The notes: generated by a model from the letters alone, not told the origin. A stretch of DNA of 64,000 bases from Pseudomonas sp. 8AS (GCF_902506505.1 NZ_LR733406.1:3411732-3475731), one strand, 5' to 3'. Positions 45,922 to 55,527 are shown, counted from the first letter of the stretch. A program made the numbers and translations.

Positions 45922-48459
45922 ATGGGTTCGCGCCTCTTGCCTCGCCCGCTGCTGCTCGCCACGGCGGCCACCCTGTGCAGCAGCCTGCTCCTCAGCGGCT
46001 GCCAGTCGTTCCTCAACAGCCGCTACGCCAACAGCGTGCCCCCGGACCAGGGCATCGTCCGCGTGCAGGGCCTGGCGCAGAGCGTGGTGGTGCGGCGCAA
46101 CCCGCTGGGCATGCCGCTGATCGAGACCACCACCTTCCACGATGCGCTGTTCGCCCTGGGCTACGTGCACGCCAGCGACCGTCTCAGCCAGATGGTCGGC
46201 ATGCGTCTGCTGGCCGAGGGCCGCCTGGCCGAGATGAACGGCCCCGGCGTGCTGGAAATCGACCGTTTCATGCGCGCGGTCAACCTGCGCAAGAGCGCCG
46301 AGGGGCTGTACAAGAACGCCTCGCCGCGGATGAAGCAGTTCTTCGAGGTCTACGCCCGCGGCGTCAACGCCTACCTGTTCCGCTATCAGGACAAGCTGCC
46401 GATGGACCTGGCCGAGTCCGGCTACCGCCCGACCTACTGGAAGCCGGAAGACTCGGTGCTGGTGTTCTGCCTGCTCAACTTCGGCCTGGCGGTCAACCTC
46501 AAGGAGGAGATCTCCGCCCTGACCCTGACCGGCAAGGTCGGTGCCGACAAGCTGGCCTGGCTGCTGCCGACCTACCCGGACGAACCGCTGCCCTTCGAGG
46601 AAGCCGAGAAGCTGCGCGGTCTCAACCTCGACGGGCAGATCCAGGGCCTGGTCGCGATCAATCAGGCCGCTGGCCAGGTGGCCAAGCTGAACATGCTCGG
46701 TGTCGCCGCCTCGAACAACTGGGCCATCGCCCCGCAGCGCAGCCGAAGCGGCAAGAGCCTGCTGGCCAACGACACCCACCTGCCACTGTCCATGCCCTCG
46801 GTGTGGAACTACGTGCAGATCCGCTCGCCGAAGTTCCAGGCCGCCGGCGTCTCCATCGCCGGTGTGCCGGCCGTGGTCGCCGGCTTCAACGGCAAGCTGG
46901 CCTGGGGCATGACCATGGTCATGGGCGACAACCAGGACCTGTTCCTGGAGAAGGTCAAGCGCCAGGGCAGCCGCCTGTACTACCTGGCCGACGGCCAATG
47001 GCAGCCGGCCAGCGAGCGCCAGGAAACCTTCTTCATCAAGGGCCAGCGGCCGATCCGCGAAACCCTCTACGAGACCCGCCACGGCCCGCTGCTCAACTCG
47101 GTGCTGGGCGAGCGCAAGCACCCCATGCAGCCGCTGCAGTTCAACAGCGGCTATGGCCTGGCCCTGCGCACCGCGCAGTTCGAGGAAGATCACTCGATCG
47201 ATGCCTTCTTCGACCTGTCCCGCGCGCAATCGGTGGAGCAGGCCTTCGAGGCCACCCGCGAAGTGCGCGCCATGGCCCTCAACCTGGTGTTCGCCGACGC
47301 CCAGCACATCGGCTGGCAGGTCACCGGCCGCTACCCCAACCGCAAGCAGGGCCTGGGCCTGCTGCCCTCGCCCGGCTGGGACGGCGCCTACGACTGGGAC
47401 GGCTACGCCGACCCCATGCTGCATCCCTACGACCAGGACCCCATGCAGGGCTGGCTGGGCACCGCCAACCAGCGCAGCGTGCCGCGCGGCTACGGCATGC
47501 AGCTGTCCAACTCCTGGTTCTACCCGGAGCGCGCCGAGCGCATCGCCCAACTGGCCGGCGCCGGCAAGCACGACCAGCGCAGCATGATCGCCATGCAGTA
47601 CGACCAGACCACGCCGTTCGCCGGCAAGCTGCAGGCGATGCTCGACGCCCCCGGCATGGCCCAGCCGCTGCGCCAGGCCATCGCCACCCTGCCCGCCGCC
47701 GAGCGCGGCAAGGCCGAGCAAGCCTACCAACGCCTGATGGCCTTCGACGGGCGGATGAGCGCGACTTCGGCGGACGCCGCCCTGTACGGCGCCTTCCTGC
47801 ATGAAAGCGCGCGGCAGACCTTCCTCGACGAGCTGGGACCGGAGGGCAATCCAGCCTGGCAGGCGCTGGTGGACACCGCCAACGACTCCTACTCGGCCCA
47901 GGCCGACCACCTGCTCGGCCGCGACGACAGCCCGTTCTGGGACGACATCCGCACCGCGCAGAAGGAAGACAAGCCGGCCATCCTCGCCCGCACCCTGGCT
48001 GCCGCCGTGACCCTGGCAGAAAGCAGGCTGGGCGCCGACCACAAGGCCTGGCAGTGGGGCAAGCTGCACCAGTACACCTGGGCCAGCAACGCAACCAAGA
48101 TGGCGCCCCATCTCGGCGCCAGCGAGCGCAGCAGCATCAATGCCATCCAGGGCTACCTCGATCGCGGCCCCTACCCGGCCGGCGGCGACCACGGCACGCT
48201 CAACGTGGCGGCCTACCACTGGGGCGAGGGCTTCGATACCTGGCTGATTCCGGCCATGCGCGTGGTCGTCGACTTCGGCCGCGAGGAGCCGATGATCGGC
48301 CTCAACAGCTCCGGCCAGTCCGGCAACCCGGCCAGCCCGCACTATGCCGACGGCATCGACGCCTGGCTCAAGGGCGGCTACATGAGCTTCCCGTTCCAGA
48401 GCCGCAATATCGACAAGGTCTATGGCAGCAAGCGCCTGCTGCTGATGCCAGGCAAGTAG
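45922..48459 (+). CDS. quiP: Acyl-homoserine-lactone acylase QuiP (penicillin acylase family)
   Basis: An 845-residue Ntn hydrolase precursor with a lipobox-like signal (LLLSGC, Cys27). The small subunit domain is followed by the autocleavage/nucleophile Ser264 in [12 protein letters not shown], then the beta-chain with [40 protein letters not shown], and [12 protein letters not shown]. Length and sequence match P. aeruginosa PA1032/QuiP, which hydrolyses long-chain AHLs. It may act in quorum quenching or in turnover of an acylated product. AGGAG precedes the ATG; a terminator follows. Confidence 0.93.
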   Translation: MGSRLLPRPLLLATAATLCSSLLLSGCQSFLNSRYANSVPPDQGIVRVQGLAQSVVVRRNPLGMPLIETTTFHDALFALGYVHASDRLSQMVGMRLLAEGRLAEMNGPGVLEIDRFMRAVNLRKSAEGLYKNASPRMKQFFEVYARGVNAYLFRYQDKLPMDLAESGYRPTYWKPEDSVLVFCLLNFGLAVNLKEEISALTLTGKVGADKLAWLLPTYPDEPLPFEEAEKLRGLNLDGQIQGLVAINQAAGQVAKLNMLGVAASNNWAIAPQRSRSGKSLLANDTHLPLSMPSVWNYVQIRSPKFQAAGVSIAGVPAVVAGFNGKLAWGMTMVMGDNQDLFLEKVKRQGSRLYYLADGQWQPASERQETFFIKGQRPIRETLYETRHGPLLNSVLGERKHPMQPLQFNSGYGLALRTAQFEEDHSIDAFFDLSRAQSVEQAFEATREVRAMALNLVFADAQHIGWQVTGRYPNRKQGLGLLPSPGWDGAYDWDGYADPMLHPYDQDPMQGWLGTANQRSVPRGYGMQLSNSWFYPERAERIAQLAGAGKHDQRSMIAMQYDQTTPFAGKLQAMLDAPGMAQPLRQAIATLPAAERGKAEQAYQRLMAFDGRMSATSADAALYGAFLHESARQTFLDELGPEGNPAWQALVDTANDSYSAQADHLLGRDDSPFWDDIRTAQKEDKPAILARTLAAAVTLAESRLGADHKAWQWGKLHQYTWASNATKMAPHLGASERSSINAIQGYLDRGPYPAGGDHGTLNVAAYHWGEGFDTWLIPAMRVVVDFGREEPMIGLNSSGQSGNPASPHYADGIDAWLKGGYMSFPFQSRNIDKVYGSKRLLLMPGK

Positions 48460-48483
48460 CCGACCGCTCAGGCCTGCACCTCG

Positions 48484-48506
48484 GGGCGCCTTCTGGCGCC
48501 CTTTTC
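48484..48506 (+). terminator. Terminator of quiP
   Basis: GGGCGCC-TTCT-GGCGCCC followed by TTTTC, 24 bases after the quiP stop. Confidence 0.85.
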
Positions 48507-48869
48507 ATGCCCGCACGAAACGTGCGCAAGCGCACAAAACCTCACAAAGGCACATCTGCCGCAGGGCATCGGCGCGCAGTCAGGTTCCGTGAAAAAAACG
48601 CTTTGCCGTCAGCAAATCAGGAACAGAAGCGGAATTCCAATTCCATACATCGACACTTTAATGACGCCAATTCAACGACAAGCGGTGATTACCGCCGCCA
48701 CCGCCAGGCTCTATAAAACAGTTATGTTCGCTCCACAGCCACCGGCCGGGCGAACTGCTAGGGCTTCATTCGGCGCGTAAGTTACCGGCAAGGCAGCCGG
48801 ATAGTTTCAGATTCGGGATCGATAGGCACCGCGAATGATTTAGGCATTTTCTCGGAGTCTGTAACCATC
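48507..48869. other. Gene-free, AT-richer region upstream of the alginate lyase
   Basis: About 360 bases. It is clearly less GC-rich than neighbours around 48600-48730, with CTCTATAAAACAG (48708-48720) as a possible -10. No matching AlgU-type GAACTT/TCTGA pair is seen. No convincing gene: the only long frame, 48589-48780, lacks a start site and family features. Confidence 0.4.
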
Positions 48870-49547
48870 ATGATCGACCTCAACACCTGGAACCTCACCA
48901 TCCCCGTCGGCGAACCGGCCACCACCATCGAAACGCCGCTGCTGGTCGGCGGCTACCAGGACGACTACTTCCAGTCCATCAACGGCGCACTGTTCTTCTG
49001 GACCCCGGTCAGTGGCTCGACCACCCCCAACGCCCAATATCCGCGCAGCGAACTGCGCGAAACCTATGCCGATGGCAGCCTGCGCAACTGGAAATACAGC
49101 GCGGCCGACAACTACCTGCGCGCCTCGCTGAAAGTCACCCAGGTGCCCTCCACCGGCAAGATCGTGATTGGCCAGATCCACAACCTGGAAGGCGACGACC
49201 CGCCGATCAAGCTGTCCTACCAGTACAAGAGCGACACCAGGACCGGCAACATCGTCGTCATCTACCGCCTCAAGCCGGGCATCGACACCACCAGCGTGAC
49301 GGTTTTCCGCGACGTGCCGCTGAACCAGAGCTTCTCCTACACCATCCGCCTGACTCCCAGCGGCACCCTGGTGGTCAATGTGAAGACGCCGAGCAGCACC
49401 ACCAGCAAGTGGACGGCCAAGCTCGACCCCAGCTGGGCCACGCAGAATTTCTACTTCAAGGCCGGCTCCTATGTGCAGGACAACCTCGGCGATGCCAGCG
49501 AAGCCGGCGCGGTGAACTTCACCAACCTGCTCATCGAACACCTCTGA
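48870..49547 (+). CDS. Polysaccharide lyase family 7 alginate lyase
   Basis: A 225-residue beta-jelly-roll PL7. All three active-site strands are visible: RSELRE (59-64), GQIH (Q102, H104) and YFKAGSYVQDN (195-205). QIH rather than QVH usually goes with polyG or MG substrate preference. No signal peptide is seen, so it is either cytoplasmic or exported by another route. Close to P. aeruginosa PA1167-type enzymes. Single gene. Confidence 0.93.
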   Translation: MIDLNTWNLTIPVGEPATTIETPLLVGGYQDDYFQSINGALFFWTPVSGSTTPNAQYPRSELRETYADGSLRNWKYSAADNYLRASLKVTQVPSTGKIVIGQIHNLEGDDPPIKLSYQYKSDTRTGNIVVIYRLKPGIDTTSVTVFRDVPLNQSFSYTIRLTPSGTLVVNVKTPSSTTSKWTAKLDPSWATQNFYFKAGSYVQDNLGDASEAGAVNFTNLLIEHL

Positions 49548-49901
49548 AGCCCCGGTGCCCCGGCCGGGGCGCCCCCCCCCTGGCGCAGCACCTGCTGCAC
49601 CAGCCATCCCAACGAGCCCCACTCAAGACCAATGGCGATGACCGCGGCTTTCGCCTGCGCAAGCGCCCCAGCATCCAGACCAGTCATTGCCTCCGCCTAG
49701 TACCAAACACTGGATGCGTAAGTGCTGGTCGATATATGAAGCCTTACCAAAATCCTTAAACAGTTTAAAAACAGCCTTTTACAGCGTTTTTATCGCACTA
49801 CACTTCAAAACGAGCGGCTAACCCCGCTCCCGGCGGGGCTTTATTAAAACCAAGAACAGCTGCCAAACATTGCCCCCGCCGGCACCCTTCGCGAGGGCCT
49901 T
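49548..49901. other. Gene-free region with possible terminator
   Basis: About 350 bases. CCGGTGCCCCGGCCGGGGCG (49550-49570) is a strong GC palindrome just after the lyase stop. Further on the sequence becomes AT-rich (49690-49820). CCCCGC-TCCCG-GCGGGG followed by CTTTATT (49822-49845) resembles a terminator, but no gene ends immediately before it. It might be the end of an unseen small RNA. No protein gene is visible. Confidence 0.4.
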
Positions 49902-50381
49902 ATGGGAATTGCCGCCAGCGAGCTGTGCCAGCACGTCATCCGCCCCACTCTGCTCTACCTGGGGCGCCACTCTCCCACTGCCGAAGCCCTGCTGCTGGGC
50001 GCCGCCGCCAGCCAATCGGCACTCGGCGCCGCCCTCGACGACCCGCACGGCCACGGTCTCTACCGCATCAGCACTCGCCGCCACCAGCTGCTATGGGACC
50101 AGCACCTGGCACGCGACCCGGACCTGGCCAGCCTGGTGCGCGGCCTGGCCAGCCAGCACGCCTTCCTCTGCGCACCCCACCTCGAACTGATCGTCAACCT
50201 GCGCTATGCCACCGCCATCGCCTGGATGCTGGTCGAGGCCCAGGGCAGCGCCCTGCCCGCGGCCGACGATCTGCCGGCGCTGGCGCGCATCTGGCGCCAG
50301 GTCTTCCAGCCACACGGGCGCCTGCGCGACTTCCTCCAGGCCTGGCAACTGTGCGTCGACAGCCGGCCCCACGCCGCCTGA
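49902..50381 (+). CDS. Orphan phage-type protein
   Basis: A 159-residue protein: ELCQHVIRPTLLYLGRHSP, TAEALLLGAAASQSALGAALDD, GLYRISTRRHQLLWDQHLA, and LVNLRYATAIAWMLVEAQ. Phage structural-module proteins share the pattern HVIRPTL..LG..S.AAE.LLLGTA..ES, which I recall from many tailed phages. Here no phage neighbours exist, so it is likely a domesticated or stranded gene. No signal peptide. Function unknown. Confidence 0.65.
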   Translation: MGIAASELCQHVIRPTLLYLGRHSPTAEALLLGAAASQSALGAALDDPHGHGLYRISTRRHQLLWDQHLARDPDLASLVRGLASQHAFLCAPHLELIVNLRYATAIAWMLVEAQGSALPAADDLPALARIWRQVFQPHGRLRDFLQAWQLCVDSRPHAA

Positions 50382-50388
50382 AAAGACA

Positions 50389-50402
50389 TGACCAAGCGGT
50401 CA
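50389..50402. promoter_or_regulatory. Palindrome TGACC-AAGC-GGTCA upstream of the fadL-like gene
   Basis: A perfect five-base inverted repeat with a four-base centre, 118 bases before the fadL-like start. The form TGACCnnnnGGTCA is typical of TetR-family operators, some of which control fatty-acid genes. No regulator gene is visible nearby. Confidence 0.35.
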
Positions 50403-50519
50403 GATTTACACCCTGCATTATTCCGACGAATAACCTTGTAAATACCGGAATAGAGCGGTTGGCAAGGGCTTGCAAAAGGGGTAGCTTGCCGCCCCCGTTT
50501 TGCTGTCGACGAGTTACCG

Positions 50520-51803
50520 ATGAAACACCCCTGGTTCAAAACCACCCTCGCTCTGGCCATCGGCGCCATTTCCACTCACAGCCTGGGCAACGGAATTGCC
50601 ATCAACGAACAAAGCGTCAGCGGCATGGGTACCGCCTTCGCCGGACGCGCCTCATCGGCACAGGACGCCACCACCCTGTTCGGCAACCCGGCCGGCCTGA
50701 GCAAGCTCAAGCGTGCCGAAGCGGTCGGCGGCCTGGGCGTGGTCAAGGCCAACATCGACATCGATGACGCCAGCGCCGACTCCAGCGAAGGCGACATGGT
50801 GCCCACGGCTGCCGTGCCGTTCGCCTACTACGCCAGCCCGCTGAACGATGACTGGCACTACGGCATCGGCCTGTATGTGCCATTCGCCCTGATCAGCGAC
50901 TACGAGAAAGGCTTCGGCGGCCGCTACAAGGGCCAGTACAGCAAGGTGGAAGTGGTCACCCTGCAACCGACCCTGAGCTACCGGATCAACGAGCGGGTTT
51001 CCCTCGGTTTCGGCCCGACCTTCAACAAGATCAAGGGCAAGCTGGTCAGCAAGCTCAACGATGGCGCCGTAGGCGGCAGCGGCGACACCGAAATCGATAT
51101 CAAGGGCGACGACACCGCCCTGGGCTTCAATGCCGGCGTGCTGATGGACATCACCGAGCAACTGGCCTGGGGCCTGACCTACCACTCCAGGGTCGACTAC
51201 ACCCTGCAAGGCCGCACCCGCGTCACCGGCGGCGAAGGCCCGGTCTTCGGCCAGTTCAACGGCGACTACGACGCCCAGCTGGACTTCACCACCCCGGAAA
51301 TGGTCGACAGCTCGCTGACCTACCAGCTGGACGAGCGGTGGACCCTCTACGGCGGCGCCACCTGGACCCGCTGGAGCCGTCTGCAGGCCATCACCGTGCA
51401 CAACCAAGGCACGCCGAGCCTGCTGGGCATGCAGCCGATCGGCGAAGTCAGCGAAGAGATGAACTGGCAGGACACCTGGTCCTACGCCATCGGCGCGGCC
51501 TACCAGCTGAACCGGCAATGGGTGCTGCGCAGCGGCTTCGCCCTGGACGCCTCGCCGGCCGCCAACGACAACCGTACCGTGCGCATCCCGGTGGGCAACC
51601 GCAAGGTCTTCGCCGTCGGCGCCGGCTGGTCGCCCTCGGCGGACATGACCATCGACCTGGCCTACTCCTACCTGCGCGAGAGCGAGTCCAGGGTCGACCA
51701 GCACGCCACCAAGATCGCCGGCGTCGACGTCGGCCCCGGCTACAGTGCCACCTACAAGAACAGCGCCCACGGTGTGGGCATGCAGCTGACCTACCGCTTC
51801 TGA
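50520..51803 (+). CDS. FadL-family outer-membrane transporter
   Basis: A 427-residue beta-barrel with Sec signal (MKHPWFKTTLALAIGAISTHS) and N-terminal hatch NGIAINEQSVSGMGTAFAGR...TTLFGNPAGLSKL, the FadL signature including NPA. It ends with an aromatic LTYRF typical for barrel insertion. It takes up long-chain fatty acids or other hydrophobic compounds. A bidirectional terminator follows. Confidence 0.93.
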   Translation: MKHPWFKTTLALAIGAISTHSLGNGIAINEQSVSGMGTAFAGRASSAQDATTLFGNPAGLSKLKRAEAVGGLGVVKANIDIDDASADSSEGDMVPTAAVPFAYYASPLNDDWHYGIGLYVPFALISDYEKGFGGRYKGQYSKVEVVTLQPTLSYRINERVSLGFGPTFNKIKGKLVSKLNDGAVGGSGDTEIDIKGDDTALGFNAGVLMDITEQLAWGLTYHSRVDYTLQGRTRVTGGEGPVFGQFNGDYDAQLDFTTPEMVDSSLTYQLDERWTLYGGATWTRWSRLQAITVHNQGTPSLLGMQPIGEVSEEMNWQDTWSYAIGAAYQLNRQWVLRSGFALDASPAANDNRTVRIPVGNRKVFAVGAGWSPSADMTIDLAYSYLRESESRVDQHATKIAGVDVGPGYSATYKNSAHGVGMQLTYRF

Positions 51804-51821
51804 CGACCAATCGCCGCACAT

Positions 51822-51851
51822 GAAAAAGCCGGGCATTGCCCCGGCTTTTTC
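51822..51851. terminator. Bidirectional terminator between fadL-like and glutathione peroxidase genes
   Basis: GAAAAAGCCGGG-CATTGC-CCCGGCTTTTTC: a 12-bp stem with U-runs in both directions, between convergent genes. Confidence 0.93.
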
Positions 51852-51862
51852 ATGTCTTCATT

Positions 51863-52414
51863 TCAGGGCTGGCTGGCGATGGCCTGCTCCACGGCCTCGA
51901 TCAGGTCCGGATCGTCCGGCTTGGTCAGGCTGGAGAAACTGGCGATCACCTTGCCGTCGCGGCCAACCACGTACTTGTAGAAGTTCCAGCGCGGCGTGCT
52001 GCTCTGCGCCGCCAGCTCGCGGAACAGCGGCAGCGCGTCGGCGCCGCTGACCACCTGCGGCTCGCTCATGGCGAAGGTCACTCCGTAGTTGACGAAGCAC
52101 ACGGTGGCCGTCTCTTCACTATTGTCCGCTTCCTGCCTGAAGTCATTGGACGGTACGCCGAGCACTTCCAGGCCCTGGCCCTTGTAGCGCTGATAGAGCG
52201 CCTCCAGGCCCTTGAACTGCGGAGCGAAGCCGCAGTGGCTGGCGGTATTGACCACCAGCAGCGGCTTGCCGGCAAAGCGCTGGCACAGGTCGATGCGCTC
52301 CTGCGAGCGCAACTGCTGCAGTTCGCCCTGCAGCAGCGGCGGGCATTCGGCCGCCAGCAGCGACCCGCTAAACAGCCCGACCAGCAGCGCCAGGGCACTC
52401 CGCGACATGCTCAT
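51863..52414 (-). CDS. Glutathione peroxidase family protein, exported
   Basis: A 183-residue thiol peroxidase. The signal [20 protein letters not shown] ends near LAA, so it is periplasmic. The catalytic Cys61 is in [17 protein letters not shown], and the supporting Trp/Asn are in [16 protein letters not shown] eight bases before fixes the ATG at 52414. It reduces peroxides. Confidence 0.92.
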   Translation of the reverse strand: MSMSRSALALLVGLFSGSLLAAECPPLLQGELQQLRSQERIDLCQRFAGKPLLVVNTASHCGFAPQFKGLEALYQRYKGQGLEVLGVPSNDFRQEADNSEETATVCFVNYGVTFAMSEPQVVSGADALPLFRELAAQSSTPRWNFYKYVVGRDGKVIASFSSLTKPDDPDLIEAVEQAIASQP

Positions 52415-52492
52415 GATGACAACCTCCGCACTCAATCCTCAGGCCACGCTACGCGCCTTGGCCGCCGCCAGCAACGCCGTAGACCTGCCCTG

Positions 52493-52670
52493 ACTCTCAG
52501 AACCTATTTACGATCTTCTGAATTAGAGCCAGACAAGGCGCTACGTAGTAACAGCCTTCGGCTGGTCAAAACGCCGAGGAAGCGCAGTTTACGAGCTGTA
52601 AATGAGCATTCCGAGGCCGTTTTTAACGCAGTATGGCCGCGAGTCAGGAGATCGAAAACAGGTTCTCAGC
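52493..52670. mobile_element. MITE-like element with terminal inverted repeats
   Basis: TCTCAGAACCTATTTACGAT...TTCTGA at the left and TCAGGAGATCG...AACAGGTTCTCAG at the right match as about 26-base inverted repeats with about four mismatches. The interior has no gene and contains AACGCCGAGGAAGCGCAGTT and GTAAATGAGCATTCCGAGGC, recognisable from other Pseudomonas intergenic copies. It is non-autonomous. It explains the gene-free stretch between the peroxidase and the small membrane gene. Confidence 0.75.
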
Positions 52671-52788
52671 ACAGGCCCATGCCCAGCTGCAATGCCGCCA
52701 GGCCGACCCGCTGCCAGCCCCACCAGGCCAGCAGCAGGAGGCCGGCACCGGCCAGAACGCCGAGCAGGGTCAGCTGGCGCCGGCTCAT
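52666..52788 (-). CDS. 40-residue hydrophobic membrane protein
   Basis: MSRRQLTLLGVLAGAGLLLL then AWWGWQRVGLAALQLGMGLC. One clear transmembrane helix with a positive N-terminus. The ATG overlaps the MFS stop by four bases (ATGA), which argues for real coupling. The stop codon lies in the right terminal repeat of the MITE-like element, so the C-terminus may have been set by the insertion. Function unknown. Confidence 0.6.
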   Translation of the reverse strand: MSRRQLTLLGVLAGAGLLLLAWWGWQRVGLAALQLGMGLC

Positions 52789-53993
52789 GCCAGGCCGTGC
52801 GCCGCCTGCAGACGGGCCACTGGCTGCTCGCGCACCGGCCAGTTGAGCGCCGCGGCGAGCAGGCCGAGGGCAATGGAGATCTGCCAGACCAGGTCGTAGC
52901 TGCCGGTGTGGTCATACAGGTAGCCGCCCAGCCAGCCGCCGAGGAAGGCGCCGAGCTGGTGGAAGAGGAAGACGATGCCGCCCAGCATCGACAGGTTGCG
53001 CACGCCGAACAGGGTGGCCACCGTGCCATTGGTCAGCGGCACGGTGGACAGCCACAGCAGGCCCATGGCAATGCCGAAGCCGTAGGCGCTCCACGCGCTC
53101 AGCGGCGCATAGAAGAACGCCACGATCACCACCGTGCGCGCCAGGTAAAGCGCGGTCAGCAGGCGCGGCTTCGACAGCCGGCCGCCGAGCCAGCCGGCGA
53201 TATAGGTGCCGAACACGTTGAACAGCCCGACCAGCGCCAGCACCGTGGTGCCGACCGTGGCTGGCAGGTGCTGGTCGACCAGGTAGGCCGGCAGGTGCAC
53301 GCCGATGAACACCACCTGGAAGCCGCAGACGAAGAAGCCCAGCGCCAGCAGCCAGAAGCCGGAGTGCGCGCAGGCTTCGCGCAGCGCCTCGCCCAGGCTC
53401 TGCTCGGCGCCCAGCGAGGGCGGCGGCTGGTCGCGCACCAGCAGCGCCAGCGGCACGATCAACGCCACCAGCAGACCCAGCGCCAGCAGGGCGGCGGACC
53501 AGCCCAGCCAGCCGATCAGGCCGAGCGAGCCCGGCAGCATGGCGAACTGGCCGAAGGAGCCGGCCGCCGCCGCGATGCCCATGGCCAGGCTGCGTTTCTC
53601 CACCGGCACGGCGCGGCCAACCACGCCCAACAGTACCGAGAAAGACGTACCCGACAGGCCGATGCCGATCAGCAGCCCGGCGCTCAGCGACAGCGACGCG
53701 GCCGAGTCGGCATGGGCCATCAGCAGCAGGCCGACCCCGTACAGCAGACCGCCGACGGCGATCACCCGGCGCGCGCCGAAACGGTCGGCGATGGCCCCGG
53801 TCACCGGCTGCGCCAGGCCCCAGATCAGGTTCTGCAGGGCGATGGCGAAGGCGAACACCTCACGGCCCCAGCCGAACTCGCTGCTCATGGGCGTGAGGAA
53901 CAGGCCGAAGCCGTGACGGATACCCAGCGACAGCGCCAGGATCAGTGATGCCCCGAGCAACACCCAGCCGCTGGTACGCCATACCGAAGTCAT
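52785..53993 (-). CDS. MFS transporter
   Basis: A 402-residue major facilitator with 12 predicted helices. GIRHGFGLFLTPMSSEFGWG, GAIADRFGARRVIAVGG (motif A-type loop) and LLYGVGLLLMAHADS in the first half resemble the OFA/monocarboxylate-type MFS permeases. Substrate unknown. The start is followed by no conserved regulator. Confidence 0.88.
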   Translation of the reverse strand: MTSVWRTSGWVLLGASLILALSLGIRHGFGLFLTPMSSEFGWGREVFAFAIALQNLIWGLAQPVTGAIADRFGARRVIAVGGLLYGVGLLLMAHADSAASLSLSAGLLIGIGLSGTSFSVLLGVVGRAVPVEKRSLAMGIAAAAGSFGQFAMLPGSLGLIGWLGWSAALLALGLLVALIVPLALLVRDQPPPSLGAEQSLGEALREACAHSGFWLLALGFFVCGFQVVFIGVHLPAYLVDQHLPATVGTTVLALVGLFNVFGTYIAGWLGGRLSKPRLLTALYLARTVVIVAFFYAPLSAWSAYGFGIAMGLLWLSTVPLTNGTVATLFGVRNLSMLGGIVFLFHQLGAFLGGWLGGYLYDHTGSYDLVWQISIALGLLAAALNWPVREQPVARLQAAHGLA

Positions 53994-54168
53994 GCTTGAT
54001 CCTTGTGGGCGGGTGATCCCGCCGGTGCGCGAAATAAGAAGCTCGCCAGTGCGCGCCTAGTCAGATATGGAACCAGGAAGGCGCATGCCGACGGCAAGAT
54101 ACAGGCTGTATATACCGGCAACGCGCAGCGCGCCAAACACAGCTAATCACTAAACCAGCAGCACAGTT

Positions 54169-54189
54169 GTAGGGTGCGCCGCGCGCACC
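54169..54189. repeat. Single arm of the GTAGGGTGCGCC palindrome
   Basis: GTAGGGTGCGCCGCGCGCACC is one arm of the family seen at 8034 and 57105; the second arm is missing. It lies just after the cobS stop, in the gap to the MFS gene. Confidence 0.7.
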
Positions 54190-54208
54190 AATGCCCCCGC
54201 GATGCAGC

Positions 54209-54952
54209 CTATGCCAGGGCGAGCGCCAGGGTCAGCAAAACTGCACACTCGACCAGCTCCAGCAGCGCCCCGGCGGTATCGCCGGTGGTGCCGCCCAGGC
54301 GGGCGAGGCAGGCGCGGCGCAGCAGGAAGAAAGCCAGCAGCGCAGCGCCGATGGCCAGCAACCCTGCCCAGCCAAAAAGCAGCATGAGCAGGGCGTTGCC
54401 AGCCAGTACCGCAGGCAGTTGCTGACGTGGCAGGTGTTCGCTGAGCGCCTGGCCCAGGCCGCCGGCGCGCACATAAGGGGTGGTGAGCAGCAGCAACGGC
54501 AACAACCCGCGTCCCAGCCAGGGCGCCAGCAACAGCGCACTCCACTGCCCGGCCTGCAGCAGTGCGACCAGGGCGGTGAACTTGAGCAACAGCAGCAATA
54601 CCAGCACCACCACGGCGATCGGCCCGCTGCGCGGGTCTTTCATGATCGCCAGGGTACGCTCGCGGTCGCCATAACCGCCGACCCAGGCATCCGCGGTGTC
54701 GGCCAGGCCGTCCAGGTGCAGGCCGCCGCTCAGGCCGACCCACAGCGCCAGCAACAGTGCCGCCTGCAGCAAGACCGGCGCGCCGCTGAGCAGCAGCTGC
54801 GCCAGCAGCAACAGGCCGCCGAGCAGCAGCCCGACCGCCGGGTACCACAGCAGCGAACGTCCCAGCTGCCGGGGCGCCGGCATGCCCGCCAGGCTCACCG
54901 GCAGGCGGGTGAGGAACTGCAGGGCGATCAGCAGCGGCTCGGCCGGGCGCAT
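54209..54952 (-). CDS. cobS: Adenosylcobinamide-GDP ribazoletransferase
   Basis: A 247-residue polytopic membrane enzyme. ALQFLTRLPVSLAG, GGLHLDGLADTADAWVGG (the metal-binding DGLADxxDA motif) and MKDPRSGPIAVV are CobS/CobV signatures. It joins alpha-ribazole to AdoCbi-GDP. It is the last gene of the operon, known as cobV in some Pseudomonas annotations. Confidence 0.95.
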   Translation of the reverse strand: MRPAEPLLIALQFLTRLPVSLAGMPAPRQLGRSLLWYPAVGLLLGGLLLLAQLLLSGAPVLLQAALLLALWVGLSGGLHLDGLADTADAWVGGYGDRERTLAIMKDPRSGPIAVVVLVLLLLLKFTALVALLQAGQWSALLLAPWLGRGLLPLLLLTTPYVRAGGLGQALSEHLPRQQLPAVLAGNALLMLLFGWAGLLAIGAALLAFFLLRRACLARLGGTTGDTAGALLELVECAVLLTLALALA

Positions 54953-54954
54953 GC

Positions 54955-55527
54955 TCAGGCTTCGCGCAGGCTCAGGTCGGCCGCAACCTGCAGGCGATGC
55001 AGCGCGCCGTGGCCGACCTCGACCTGCAGCAATTGCTGCTGCGGCAGGCCGCGAGCCTGGGCCAGCAGCAGGCGCATCACGCCGCCGTGGGTCACCAGCA
55101 GCACGCGCTGGCCGGCCAGTTCCTGCTGCAGGCGCTCGATGGCGGCCATCACCCGTGCGGCGAAGTCGCGCACCGGCTCGGCATTCGGCGGGGTGAAGTT
55201 GAACGGATCGTTCCAGAAGCTGCCCAGCGCCTCGGTGTCTTCGAGAAGGATTTGCGCGGCGTTGCGCCCTTCCCAGTCGCCGAAGTGCAGCTCGCGCAGA
55301 TCGGCCTCGATGCGCAGCGGCAAGCCCTTGGTCTCGGCCAACTGGCGGGCGAAGGCCTCGCAGCGCTGCAGCGGCGAGCTGATGATCAGGTCCCAGTCGC
55401 CTTGTTCGGCCAGGGCCGCGTGCATCTGCTGCCAGCCGCGCTCGCTGAGGGCGTCGTCCAGGCTGCCACGAAAACCGTTGCCGCCGGTGGTCTCACCGTG
55501 GCGCAAAAGATCCAGCTGCAAACTCAT
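54955..55527 (-). CDS. cobC: Alpha-ribazole phosphatase (histidine phosphatase family)
   Basis: A 190-residue enzyme with LDLLRHGETTGGNGFRGS (catalytic His in RHG), ISSPLQRCEAFARQLA, and VTHGGVMRLLL. ATG at 55527 overlaps the cobT stop (TGATG). Here named as in Salmonella; the aminotransferase-like cobC at 58621 is a different gene with the Pseudomonas name. Confidence 0.9.
   Translation of the reverse strand: MSLQLDLLRHGETTGGNGFRGSLDDALSERGWQQMHAALAEQGDWDLIISSPLQRCEAFARQLAETKGLPLRIEADLRELHFGDWEGRNAAQILLEDTEALGSFWNDPFNFTPPNAEPVRDFAARVMAAIERLQQELAGQRVLLVTHGGVMRLLLAQARGLPQQQLLQVEVGHGALHRLQVAADLSLREA

Noticed and set aside
48589..48780. 63-codon plus-strand frame before the alginate lyase
   Set aside because: No ribosome-binding site or recognisable features; probably chance in AT-richer leader DNA.
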